From the IMG/VR virus record IMGVR_UViG_3300042691_023213, positions 1 to 54,000 of that record: a stretch of DNA of 54,000 nt. One strand, written 5' to 3'. Shown here in pieces: positions 37,430 through 44,331 of the stretch. The translations under genes and the position numbers were made by a program. Under the pieces are notes generated by a model. The model saw only the letters and a program-made list of their open reading frames with translations. It was not told the origin of the DNA and ran no database searches. Numbering within the stretch: the stretch's first letter is position 1; the number at the start of each line of letters is the position of its first letter. Source of the DNA: a virus.

Positions 37430-37666
37430 TTATTCCGTGGGGAGGGTGAAGGTGAAGGGCATGACGGGGCGGGCGGCATCGAAGTCGTTGATGAACTTGC
37501 AGGCAGGTTCGGGTGTGGCGAACCGCCGATCATCAATGCGGATGGTGTGATTTGTGACACCGACACAGCGCGGAGCGAGACGTCTGATAGCGAGAGCGAT
37601 CGGGCATGAACAAGCGGAGAGACGGCGACCACGGGTGATGTCTTCGGGTGTGACGGTGACGATCAT
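37430..37666 (-). CDS. Small Cys-containing protein, tandem paralogue
   Basis: A 78-residue protein starting MIVTVTPEDITRGRRLSACS and continuing CPIALAIRRLAP, ending PVMPFTFTLPTE. Paralogous to 37187-37426 over the full length. ATG 37666 has AAGGACA upstream. Function unknown; the pair may form a heterodimer or have diverged specificities. Confidence 0.6.
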   Translation of the reverse strand: MIVTVTPEDITRGRRLSACSCPIALAIRRLAPRCVGVTNHTIRIDDRRFATPEPACKFINDFDAARPVMPFTFTLPTE

Positions 37667-37675
37667 GGGGTGTCC

Positions 37676-38155
37676 TTAGTCTGCGCCGGACCAGTCGTAG
37701 TTGAAGCGGTCGGGCTTGGTGAAGTCGAGATGCTCGTCGAATGCAGCCCGCTCGTCGGGGGAGAGGGGACGCTGGCCGTGGTTGTTGGCGGCGTCGAGGA
37801 TCTCGGGGTCGACGTCGTCATCGGGATCGGAGGTGGGATACAGGGGGGTGAAGGGTCGGTTCTCGAACACGGGATCGATGAGGCGAGTGCGGATCTCGTC
37901 CCACCACTGGGGCTGCTGGGTGATCTGGAAGTACAACTGGTCGGACTCGTTCTCGCAGAAGAGGAGGTGGAGGCGGGCGACGAGGGCCTCGGCGGTATCG
38001 ACGGGGTGCGCCATGACGGGTTCAGCGGGGATGGTGATGGTGGCGACGTGCGTGTCGGCAAGGGGACAGCCGCCGGACGGGTCGCCAGAGGTCGTCGTGT
38101 CGGACATGTCTGTGGAACGGTAAAGGACGATGATGAGCGGAACGGACTTGGACAT
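37676..38155 (-). CDS. Acidic hypothetical protein
   Basis: A 159-residue protein starting MSKSVPLIIVLYRSTDMSDT. Acidic overall (SDPDDDVDPEILDAAN, DERAAFDEHLDF), with a helical middle (AEALVARLHLLFCENES). ATG 38155 is preceded by CAGGAGG in a leader very similar to that of the gene at 38842. Strong negative charge is a feature of DNA-mimic proteins, but nothing further supports such a role. Unrecognised. Confidence 0.55.
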   Translation of the reverse strand: MSKSVPLIIVLYRSTDMSDTTTSGDPSGGCPLADTHVATITIPAEPVMAHPVDTAEALVARLHLLFCENESDQLYFQITQQPQWWDEIRTRLIDPVFENRPFTPLYPTSDPDDDVDPEILDAANNHGQRPLSPDERAAFDEHLDFTKPDRFNYDWSGAD

Positions 38156-38179
38156 GGGAACCTCCTGTGAATGGGGAAA

Positions 38180-38210
38180 GAGGGCTCGTCCCGGGTGGGG
38201 AGGAGCCCTC
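38180..38210 (-). terminator. Rho-independent terminator (minus strand)
   Basis: GAGGGCTC (38180-38187) pairs perfectly with GAGCCCTC (38203-38210). On the minus strand it is followed by TTTCCCC. It separates the 38.3-38.8 kb genes from the operon starting at 38155. Confidence 0.65.
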
Positions 38211-38241
38211 GATGGGGAATATGGGGGAATTGGGGGTGGAG

Positions 38242-38247
38242 TTACAT
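38242..38247 (-). other. Minimal ATG-TAA start-stop site behind a good Shine-Dalgarno
   Basis: On the minus strand AAGGAGCACCC is followed by ATGTAA. A ribosome would initiate and terminate at once, between the terminator at 38180 and the gene ending at 38299. It may be a ribosome-holding site or the relic of a lost gene. Confidence 0.4.
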
Positions 38248-38298
38248 GGGTGCTCCTTTCCTGTGAGAGGAGTGAAGGTGAGCCCCCCGAACGTGGTG

Positions 38299-38574
38299 TC
38301 AGTGGGAGCGGCGGAGGCGGGCACGGCGGGAGGCGGTGCGCCGGGCCTTGCCGAGGGACGGCGGGGTGGGGTCGAGAGAGAGGGTGTAGGGAGGCGGGGA
38401 GGGGGCGAGGGCGGGGGTGGGTCCGCCACGCTGAACGTAGACGCCGTGGCCGTAGGGACAGGGGAACTCCCGCAGTGAGCGGGGGTACACGTTGCTCATG
38501 ATCTGATGGCGGAGGCGGGCGTCGGCGCGGCGGGTGGCGGCGGCGACGATCTTGGGGTCGAACGCATCATGCAT
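38299..38574 (-). CDS. Small basic hypothetical protein
   Basis: A 91-residue protein starting MHDAFDPKIVAAATRRADAR. The N-terminal 50 residues are helical with REFPCPYGHGVYVQRGG (a Cys/His pair); the C-terminus is Arg-rich and basic (RRTASRRARLRRSH). Its start overlaps the end of the upstream gene by 8 bases. Unrecognised. Confidence 0.5.
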   Translation of the reverse strand: MHDAFDPKIVAAATRRADARLRHQIMSNVYPRSLREFPCPYGHGVYVQRGGPTPALAPSPPPYTLSLDPTPPSLGKARRTASRRARLRRSH

Positions 38575-38842
38575 GGGCGGGTTCCTTGGGCATATGAGTG
38601 AAACAGCAACCGCCGTTCACCCACGCCTCGGTGGGGCGAGCGATGTTGCGGGCTTGGTGGAGAGAGAGCGAACCGGGCTCAATGGAAGCAGAGTCGTGAT
38701 AGCGAGGGTTGGAGGTGGGGTAGCGATAGGACCAGACAGAGGCAAGGATCCGGGCGGCACCGAGAGTGTCACGAGTCTGAACCTCAATGACCGAACAGTC
38801 ATTGGTGTTGCAGTCGTGACGATGACGAGAAACGGTGTACAT
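38567..38842 (-). CDS. Small His/Cys-containing hypothetical protein
   Basis: A 91-residue protein starting MYTVSRHRHDCNTNDCSVIE. It has CNTNDC at the N-terminus and NGGCCFTHM near the C-terminus, with AARILASVWSYR between, which could be a small metal-binding domain. ATG 38842 has CAGGAGG upstream. Likely the first gene of this minus-strand segment after the hairpin at 38892-38919. Unrecognised. Confidence 0.55.
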   Translation of the reverse strand: MYTVSRHRHDCNTNDCSVIEVQTRDTLGAARILASVWSYRYPTSNPRYHDSASIEPGSLSLHQARNIARPTEAWVNGGCCFTHMPKEPAHA

Positions 38843-38891
38843 GGGAACCTCCTGTGGGGACGGCCGCACGACGGGTGCGGCGTGGGGAAAG

Positions 38892-38919
38892 CCCGCTCAC
38901 CCGGTGAAGGGGGAGCGGG
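38892..38919 (-). terminator. Hairpin, possible terminator ahead of the 38.8 kb gene
   Basis: CCCGCTC (38892-38898) pairs with GAGCGGG (38913-38919). On the minus strand it is followed by GCTTTCCCC. Confidence 0.5.
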
Positions 38920-39548
38920 GGATGGTTGGGTGTGCCCCCACGAATCGGTGGAGATTGAACGTGCTACATGGCTTGGCAGGTGAGCAAACACCTACCGTGC
39001 GGTGAAGCCGCACGGCGCATGTACCGAACCTATGGCGACCGAAATGGAGTGGGGTGATCAGGGTAACCCTTGATCTGGGGGCGCATTCCCTGGAGGAGGG
39101 GGTCGCGTCCTACGGGTGATCGGTTGCTAAACCGGCCCGCACATTGGCGACGACGCTCGATGCGCACGAGTCGTATTGGAAGATAGATGGGGCGAGAACA
39201 GCATGTCAGGGGGATCAGGCCCTGCCTCGCGGGGAGGATCATGCCTTTGCCGATACCCGGTCTAGGCCGTGGCCCGGACAGATATGGGGCGCTGCGAACG
39301 CCACCCGCCGTCTACTTCGCTCCGCATACAGGATATGCGGCCCAGTTGGGGCTATCCCCTAGGGGCTGGTTCCACCCGGCTACCCCCTGATTGGCGCAGG
39401 GATAGCCTCTTGTGCCCTAGCAGTGCCCACGCGCGTCATGGGTGTATCCCCTTACTAAGCCGTGGCTCGGCAAAGAGAGGCTAGGGAATACCGTACACAC
39501 CCGGTAGGGCGTGGTACGGTGTTGGATGGTAGGGGGAAGGTAGGGTGA
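38920..39548. other. Hairpin-rich non-coding region
   Basis: No credible gene is found in about 630 bases, but stable inverted repeats are dense: 38995-39015 (CCGTGCGG/CCGCACGG, perfect), 39056-39075 (GATCA-GGG.../CCC-TTGATC), 39150-39174 (ACGACGCTCG/CGAGTCGT), 39322-39340 (CCGCATA/TATGCGG, perfect), the CCCCTAGGGG palindrome at 39356-39365 and an ACCGTAC/GTACGGT pair at about 39490-39520. The base composition lacks the strong purine/pyrimidine asymmetry of the flanks. It is transcribed, if at all, leftward from the promoter at 40173-40201. A structured RNA, a tRNA-like cluster too diverged to read, or part of a replication origin are all possible. Confidence 0.55.
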
Positions 39549-40067
39549 TTAGCCGAGAGTCTTTGTCGCGCACCGGGTCAGGTGCATGGTGGCGCGATTC
39601 TCGCCCCGGATCTGCGCTTCAAGCGCCTTCAGAGCTTGGCCGATGGTCAGGGAACGGGCGTACATCTTCACGCCCCGGAGCATGGCGAACCGAGCCGCCG
39701 CTTCTCCCTGCACGTCATTGAACAGCGCTTTTTCGGCCCGCAAGGCCTCGATTCGAGACAGCAAAGAGCCGATCAATTCGCCGCGGCGCTTGTCGCAATA
39801 CGCCTTGCGTTGGGCCTTTTGGTCGGGGGTTGCGTCCCGGTCGGGGATGCCAAGCGCAAGGCCCGACTTGCGCCATGCGGTAGCGGGATCAAACCAGTTA
39901 CCATCCGAGAAGACGGTACCGATCACCAACCGCATCTTGTCGCGCTCTGTCAGGGGAGTGCCCACGTTCTGCACGGGGGCATCGCCGACCGGGGCGTTGT
40001 TCGCCGGGGCGGGGGGCGCGGCCGCGCTAGACACGGGGGCGGGGGCGGGGGCGACGATTGCATTCAT
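39549..40067 (-). CDS. Hypothetical protein under a sigma70-like promoter
   Basis: A 172-residue protein. The first 40 residues are an Ala/Pro/Val-rich linker (NAIVAPAPAPVSSAAAPPAP); the rest is helical and charged (LTERDKMRLVIGTVF, then RKAYCDKRRGELIGSLLSR). ATG 40067 has AAGGAAG upstream. It is isolated between two large non-coding regions, has its own well-formed promoter, and uses codons typical of a balanced high-GC genome rather than the skewed neighbours, so it may be a recent acquisition or an early-expressed regulator. Unrecognised. Confidence 0.6.
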   Translation of the reverse strand: MNAIVAPAPAPVSSAAAPPAPANNAPVGDAPVQNVGTPLTERDKMRLVIGTVFSDGNWFDPATAWRKSGLALGIPDRDATPDQKAQRKAYCDKRRGELIGSLLSRIEALRAEKALFNDVQGEAAARFAMLRGVKMYARSLTIGQALKALEAQIRGENRATMHLTRCATKTLG

Positions 40068-40172
40068 GGGAACTTCCTTGGGTCCGTCGGACCCGGTGAT
40101 CCCCGTTCACGCGGGGGCGGTCGCGGTCAGCGGACCCCGCGCCAGCGTAGGCTGGGGATCGGCAAGCCAAGA

Positions 40173-40201
40173 ACAATAGGCATTCTGTCCGATCGGGTCA
40201 A
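40173..40201 (-). promoter_or_regulatory. Sigma70-type promoter (minus strand)
   Basis: On the minus strand TTGACC (40201-40196) and TATTGT (40178-40173) are separated by exactly 17 bases. It lies about 105 bases upstream of the ATG at 40067. It is the clearest host-type promoter I can see in the window. Confidence 0.65.
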
Positions 40202-40676
40202 GTTTGCGAGGGTATAACTTGCATGCGTCTTACCCCTAGCCCATCTAGGTTACAGTGGGGGCAAGCAGGCGGCCCGGGCGGGTGGCACACCCCCCGGCTC
40301 GCGGCCTTGCGGCGAGCGGAAACACCCCACCCCTCTCAAAATTCCTACCCTAACGACTCGTTCTCCTTCCGTTAGTACCCCTGCCTCCCCATTCCTCCCT
40401 TTTCGTGCCTCCCTGGCTTGGGGAGGGAAGCCCATTTAGGGAGGCAGATTTTCGCTCCTTCCGCACTCCCTCCCCGCCACGTTCGCCTCAGTTACCCCCC
40501 TCACACCCCCACAATCGTCACAAATCGCCACACGTTCTCTTTGGGGAGGGACTCCCTCCCCAACTACAACTCGTTTTTTTGACACCTGAAAAATATATAT
40601 AAGGAAGTTGTGGCCCGCCTTCCACCTCCCCGTCCCTCCCCACCCTCTCCCGCACCCTAACGCCCTCAACGAAAAA
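40202..40676. other. Non-coding, pyrimidine-rich region with AT-rich island (origin or control-region candidate)
   Basis: No supported gene. The + strand is strongly C/T-rich. A nested hairpin lies at 40407-40445 (GCCTCCCT/AGGGAGGC with inner GGCTT/AAGCC). At 40570-40612 is the most AT-rich stretch of the window, TTTTTTTGACACCTGAAAAA followed by TATATATAAGGAA, flanked by ACAACT and AGTTGT inverted repeats. TTGACA is present, but TATAAG follows at 13 rather than 17 bases, so a sigma70 promoter is not well formed. The AT-rich, hairpin-flanked layout is compatible with a DNA-unwinding element. Confidence 0.45.
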
Positions 40677-40739
40677 CCCCCACTCAAGGTGCTGGTTGCC
40701 TGTCACAAGACAAGCCACCAACAAACCTTGAGTGGGGGG
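40677..40739 (-). terminator. 63-base hairpin built from two inverted copies of the dispersed repeat (copies 19 and 20)
   Basis: CCCCCACTCAAGGTG at 40677-40691 and ACCTTGAGTGGGGGG at 40725-40739 are inverted copies. The DNA between them also pairs: TGGTTGCCTGTC with GACAAGCCACCA, 10 of 12 bases, with an ACAA loop. It lies 22 bases past the stop of the helicase gene, where it could stabilise or end the transcript, although no T-run follows. Confidence 0.7.
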
Positions 40740-40761
40740 TCTCCCTATCCACCAATCCACC

Positions 40762-42165
40762 TCACTCCTGCCCATCCGCCTTCATCGCCAGCCCCACATA
40801 GAACATCCGCCCGTTCACCTTCCTCCTACCCAGTGCCCAACTGGTTGTCTTCATGAACCCCTTGTGGAACCTGTTCTCGCTCATGACAGGCCCCCTCTCC
40901 CTCCTGAACACCTCCCACATCGTCGCAGCGGCCACCATCCCGCTCCCCACCTTCACAAACCACTGGCACAGGAAGTCATCCGCCTCATTCACCTCCCTCT
41001 GGAAATCCTCTACCTCCTCGCGTCCCAGCTCCACGTCAAACTTCTTCGCACTGTCCGGCTCCCTCAGCACCCGCCCCAACGCCTCCACCGCCTTCCTCGC
41101 CACCCCCGCCAGCTCCGCCTCCAGCTTCTCTTCCAGCCCCGGATCTTCTTTGCCCGCCCAACTCCTGTTGAACGGCAGCACCCTCAGCTTGCTGCTGATG
41201 GCCCTCGCATGGTCCGGCAAGTTAGGGATCGTGTTGCCGACCATCAGCACAGTCGCATTGATCTGCGTCCGCACCGGCAACTGCCACTTCCCATTGAGCG
41301 TCAGCACGTCCCGTCCCACCACCTTCTTCACCACGCTACCTGCCGTCTCTGCTTGACTCTTCCCGAGCTTGCTCACCTCCTCAACCACGATCACTCCCGC
41401 CACCTGCGCACCCCACAACCCATACTCGCTCGTCAGACTCTTCACGTCCGTCATAAACGCCCCCGCTCCCTTCAGCTTCTTCACCAACCTGCTCGTCACC
41501 CCCTTCCCTCCTCTCGTCAGACCCTCCAGCACCCCAATAACCCCTAACCTCCGCTCATTCCCCACTGCCAGTCCCATCAGCCTCCACCACATCTCCACCC
41601 ACCTCTCCTGCCCCTCACCCCACTCACTCACCGTCCGATCCATCAGGGGGCATTCCGCTCGTCCACTGGCCCACGCCACCGGCAGCACACCGACATCCAC
41701 CCAATCCTGAGTCCGCTCCCACGTCTCCCCCGTCCTCGCATTGACCACCACATCCTCAAACCCTACACACTCCCACTCTTCCACACCCTGCGGCTTCCTC
41801 AGCCACACCGGCAGCGTCTCCGCCTTGAACAAGCTGAAGCCCTTGACGGCATCCATCACATCGTCCACCATCCGCTTATCAACCCTCACCCGCGTCGTCA
41901 CCGTGGTCATCTCATCCTCTTGCTCCTCAGTCACGCACACACTCAGAAACTCCCACAACGCAGCCCTCATCTCCGTCTCGTTCACCCCCACCTCCCACCT
42001 TCCCACACCCGGACTCGTCTCGCGCCACATCAGCCACGTACCCTTCCACCACAACAGCCCCCGCTTGCTCGCCGTGCAACCCCACACCACAGCCATCGCC
42101 CGCCTCGCCAGATCCGCTGGTGCATCGCTCTCAACCACAACCCTGACTGGTGCTGACCCGGACAT
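40762..42165 (-). CDS. SF3/D5-type phage DNA helicase (P4-primase C-terminal family)
   Basis: A 467-residue protein. Walker A GLTRGGKGVTSR is at about residues 215-226, the Walker B-type strand GVIVVEEV at 257-264, the sensor-1 Asn in LMVGNTIPNLPD (N311) and an arginine-finger region ISSKLRVLPFNRSW at about 323-336. This order matches superfamily 3 / D5-like replicative helicases. The N-terminal 190 residues show no clear primase motif, so priming may be done elsewhere. ATG 42165 has GAAGGAT at 7-base spacing. Unlike the other minus-strand genes, its codons are G-rich. Confidence 0.8.
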   Translation of the reverse strand: MSGSAPVRVVVESDAPADLARRAMAVVWGCTASKRGLLWWKGTWLMWRETSPGVGRWEVGVNETEMRAALWEFLSVCVTEEQEDEMTTVTTRVRVDKRMVDDVMDAVKGFSLFKAETLPVWLRKPQGVEEWECVGFEDVVVNARTGETWERTQDWVDVGVLPVAWASGRAECPLMDRTVSEWGEGQERWVEMWWRLMGLAVGNERRLGVIGVLEGLTRGGKGVTSRLVKKLKGAGAFMTDVKSLTSEYGLWGAQVAGVIVVEEVSKLGKSQAETAGSVVKKVVGRDVLTLNGKWQLPVRTQINATVLMVGNTIPNLPDHARAISSKLRVLPFNRSWAGKEDPGLEEKLEAELAGVARKAVEALGRVLREPDSAKKFDVELGREEVEDFQREVNEADDFLCQWFVKVGSGMVAAATMWEVFRRERGPVMSENRFHKGFMKTTSWALGRRKVNGRMFYVGLAMKADGQE

Positions 42166-42209
42166 CGTGCTATCCTTCTCTGGACCCTCTGGCCCTTTGG
42201 AGTTCCCGC

Positions 42210-42665
42210 ATGAAACCCACGATCGGCACACTGTCCGACCGCTCCTTCAACAACTACCTCTCAATCCTCGAAGGCTCGTCCAAACTCTCCCCCGCCACCC
42301 AGCTCTCCATCCTGCACTCCATGCGGCACAACTTCCGTGCCCAAGACTTCGCAGCCATCACCCAAGACATCGCCCAGAAGGCCAAAGCCACCGGGAGCAA
42401 CCGGAGCAGCCGCGACATCCTCATGACCCCCACTCAAGGTGTGGGCCGAGGCCGCTCTTCATCTTCAGTTGTGCCTGTTGCGACCGCCGCAAGGAGAGCT
42501 TCAACTCAATCCGTTATGCCAGTTCAAAAGCCTGTGCGCGGTGGTCGCCAACTTGATCCCACCATCCTATCATCTCGTACCGCCGCCATCAACCCCCTGT
42601 CCGATTTCCCCCTCACGCTCGGCTCAGCCAATGCCCCCCTCGTCTTCACGCCCCCCGTCCTCTGA
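42210..42665 (+). CDS. Hypothetical protein at the start of the rightward late region
   Basis: A 151-residue protein. ATG 42210 (MKPTIGTLSDRSF) has TTTGGAG at 9-base spacing, and only 44 bases separate it from the divergent helicase start. Residues 1-70 are helical; a repeat copy is read as PTQGV at about 74-78, followed by an Arg/Ser-rich linker and a Pro-rich C-terminus. It overlaps the next gene by 35 bases. Unrecognised. Confidence 0.5.
   Translation: MKPTIGTLSDRSFNNYLSILEGSSKLSPATQLSILHSMRHNFRAQDFAAITQDIAQKAKATGSNRSSRDILMTPTQGVGRGRSSSSVVPVATAARRASTQSVMPVQKPVRGGRQLDPTILSSRTAAINPLSDFPLTLGSANAPLVFTPPVL
42427..42441 (-). repeat. Dispersed repeat, copy 21 (inside a coding region)
   Basis: CCCCCACTCAAGGTG on the + strand. 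Read as PTQGV. Confidence 0.85.
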
Positions 42666-43530
42666 CCCTCCCCCTCCCAACGCCTTGAGTGGGGGGGATG
42701 ACTCGGTGCATTATGCACCGCCCGGTGTCTACCATCGCAACGCCAAAGACCCCTCCGCCTTCACGACCCAGACCGACTCGCCTGTCGCGGACTACGTGTC
42801 GTTTGGGCCGGGCCTCCGCTTCTACTCGCTCCGCTATCTGCACCGCACGCTCGCACCGACGGGCTTCACTGTGGAAGCCCTCGCCCACCTCTGCACCCTC
42901 TACGGAGTTCCCCTTGTCTACTTTCACCCAAGACACGCCTTCGTTGAGTTCGACACCTTCAAGCTCGTACTTCGATCACTCGTTGCTCCGGGGGGTCACG
43001 GCATCCCAGCATCCCTCCCCGACGTTGCCCCTTCATCTCACTTCGACCGTCTACGCGACACTGCCCGACTTCTCGTCAGTGAGCTGTACGCTCTTCGCAA
43101 GCTCAACCAGCTCCCCGCGCCCGCTGACCTGAAAGCCTCGCTTGACACCGCAGCCTCCACACTCGCTCTTCACGCCATGCAGATTCGAGATGTGGCAACC
43201 TTCGAGCGAGCGATGCAGGCTCGCAAGCAGGCGGCTATACTCTTCGAGGACGAGCCCGAGTCGATAACGACCTACTTCGATGTGGATGAGGAGGCCCAGC
43301 AGTGCCACCCGAACTTTCAGGACAATTGCCCCAGCTCCCCCGGCCTCGCCGAAACGCTGTGGTCCATTCCAGCGGAGCAGAAGTCGCAGCCTCCTTCTTC
43401 AACCCCGACGGGTTCGGAACGTCGTGCGTCGAAAACGGCTTCGACCAAGCGGAACTCGTCAATACGCTCATCACCCACGTCCGCTCCCCCGACCCCGCCG
43501 TCTCTCTCCGAGCCATCCCCCTCTTCCTGA
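42631..43530 (+). CDS. Hypothetical protein upstream of the terminase genes
   Basis: A 299-residue protein starting at ATG 42631 (MPPSSSRPPSSD). A repeat copy is read in frame as ALSGGD just after a Pro-rich leader. About residues 30-220 look globular (FGPGLRFYSLRYLHRTLA, LCTLYGVPLVYFHPRHAFVE), with helices to about 205. From about residue 225 the frame runs for 229 bases beneath the next gene as a Ser/Pro/Thr-rich tail. No clear Shine-Dalgarno. The segment 'LCTLYGVPLVYF' with preceding helix could be a small-terminase-type DNA-binding domain; unproven. Confidence 0.5.
   Translation: MPPSSSRPPSSDPPPPNALSGGDDSVHYAPPGVYHRNAKDPSAFTTQTDSPVADYVSFGPGLRFYSLRYLHRTLAPTGFTVEALAHLCTLYGVPLVYFHPRHAFVEFDTFKLVLRSLVAPGGHGIPASLPDVAPSSHFDRLRDTARLLVSELYALRKLNQLPAPADLKASLDTAASTLALHAMQIRDVATFERAMQARKQAAILFEDEPESITTYFDVDEEAQQCHPNFQDNCPSSPGLAETLWSIPAEQKSQPPSSTPTGSERRASKTASTKRNSSIRSSPTSAPPTPPSLSEPSPSS
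42681..42697 (+). repeat. Dispersed repeat, copy 22 (7-G form, inside a coding region)
   Basis: CGCCTTGAGTGGGGGGG. Read as ALSGG. Together with copy 21 it forms an inverted pair 240 bases apart. Confidence 0.85.
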
Positions 43531-43787
43531 GCACCGCCGCTAAGTCGCTTGAGGCCGCTGGTGCCGTCAAGCAGGCCACCCAAACCACACGCACCCCAGA
43601 CGGTCGTGTCACCACTCTCACCGCTACCCGCATCATTTTGGAGTCTCCTGATGTCGATCAGCAACGCGACCCTCAATGCGAACGCAACCTCCTTCCAGCC
43701 TCATTCGGGTCCGCCGACTTGGCTGCCCCATCAGCAGAGGCTCTTCAGCGACATCCGCAAAGTGATTCTTCAGAACGAACCGCGTGA
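43302..43787 (+). CDS. Small protein of the packaging module
   Basis: A 161-residue protein. GTG 43302 is preceded by GAGGAGG at 7-base spacing, a strong ribosome-binding site inside the previous gene. Residues 20-105 appear globular (ASFFNPDGFGTSCVENGF, AIPLFLSTAAKSLEAAGA, TTLTATRIILESPD). The last 45 residues overlap the next gene. Possibly terminase-associated, by position only. Confidence 0.5.
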   Translation: MPPELSGQLPQLPRPRRNAVVHSSGAEVAASFFNPDGFGTSCVENGFDQAELVNTLITHVRSPDPAVSLRAIPLFLSTAAKSLEAAGAVKQATQTTRTPDGRVTTLTATRIILESPDVDQQRDPQCERNLLPASFGSADLAAPSAEALQRHPQSDSSERTA

Positions 43788-44331
43788 CTGCTTTACGTGG
43801 TTGTTGCGTGGTTTCAAGAGCCTTGGTCTCATGAATCCGTGCAACCGCTCCTCTCACAACGACGTGTACTGGGGCGGTCTCTTCATGAAGGTCGTCGATC
43901 TGTGGACCGCTCAGGCATTGCCGCTTGAGTGGCAGATCCCCATCAACGAAGCCGTCTGTGAGTCGCAGATCGACGAAGCCTGCACGTTCCTTGGCAAGTG
44001 CCACGTTATGGTGGCGATGGCCGCGTACGCCATCCACGTCAATCCCAACCTTCTTGCCACGTCGGAGTCCGTGTCATGCCGCCCGCAGTCGTCCAAGTCT
44101 CACGGCTCAACAATCCCTACTACCCACTCCCCGCTGACTACCCCGAGCTTGACGACGACGGACAGCGGCTCGCCCGAGTCAACGCCTGCCGTCAGTGGCT
44201 CGTCCACGCAGCCGACCCTACCGTCCAGTCTGACCTCTACGCAGCCTCAGTCAACTTCTTCAACCGCTACTACCTCTACCCCGACCCCGCCGACGACTTC
44301 GATCCGTCGTTCTACCAAAACGGCCTCGTAA
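43651..44331 (+). CDS. Terminase small subunit candidate
   Basis: A 226-residue protein starting MSISNATLNANATSFQPHSG; ATG 43651 has TTTTGGAG at 7-base spacing. About residues 30-140 are helical and aromatic (DCFTWLLRGFKSLGLMNP, VYWGGLFMKVVDLW, EACTFLGKCHVMVAMAAY). The C-terminal 85 residues are Ser/Thr/Pro-only low complexity and lie beneath the terminase gene in another frame. Directly upstream of TerL, the usual slot for TerS, but no helix-turn-helix motif is obvious. Confidence 0.45.
   Translation: MSISNATLNANATSFQPHSGPPTWLPHQQRLFSDIRKVILQNEPRDCFTWLLRGFKSLGLMNPCNRSSHNDVYWGGLFMKVVDLWTAQALPLEWQIPINEAVCESQIDEACTFLGKCHVMVAMAAYAIHVNPNLLATSESVSCRPQSSKSHGSTIPTTHSPLTTPSLTTTDSGSPESTPAVSGSSTQPTLPSSLTSTQPQSTSSTATTSTPTPPTTSIRRSTKTAS

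Noticed and set aside
39121-39134. tRNA-Ser(GCU) from the CGGTTGCTAAACCG loop
   Set aside because: The anticodon-arm look is good, but no T-arm or acceptor stem can be paired around it.
40577-40600. Sigma70 promoter in the AT-rich island
   Set aside because: TTGACA is perfect, but TATAAG lies only 13 bases away, and no gene start follows on the + strand.
43914-43928. GCTTGAGTGGC as a repeat copy
   Set aside because: Nine bases of agreement in a coding region, without the C-C start or G-run. Expected by chance.
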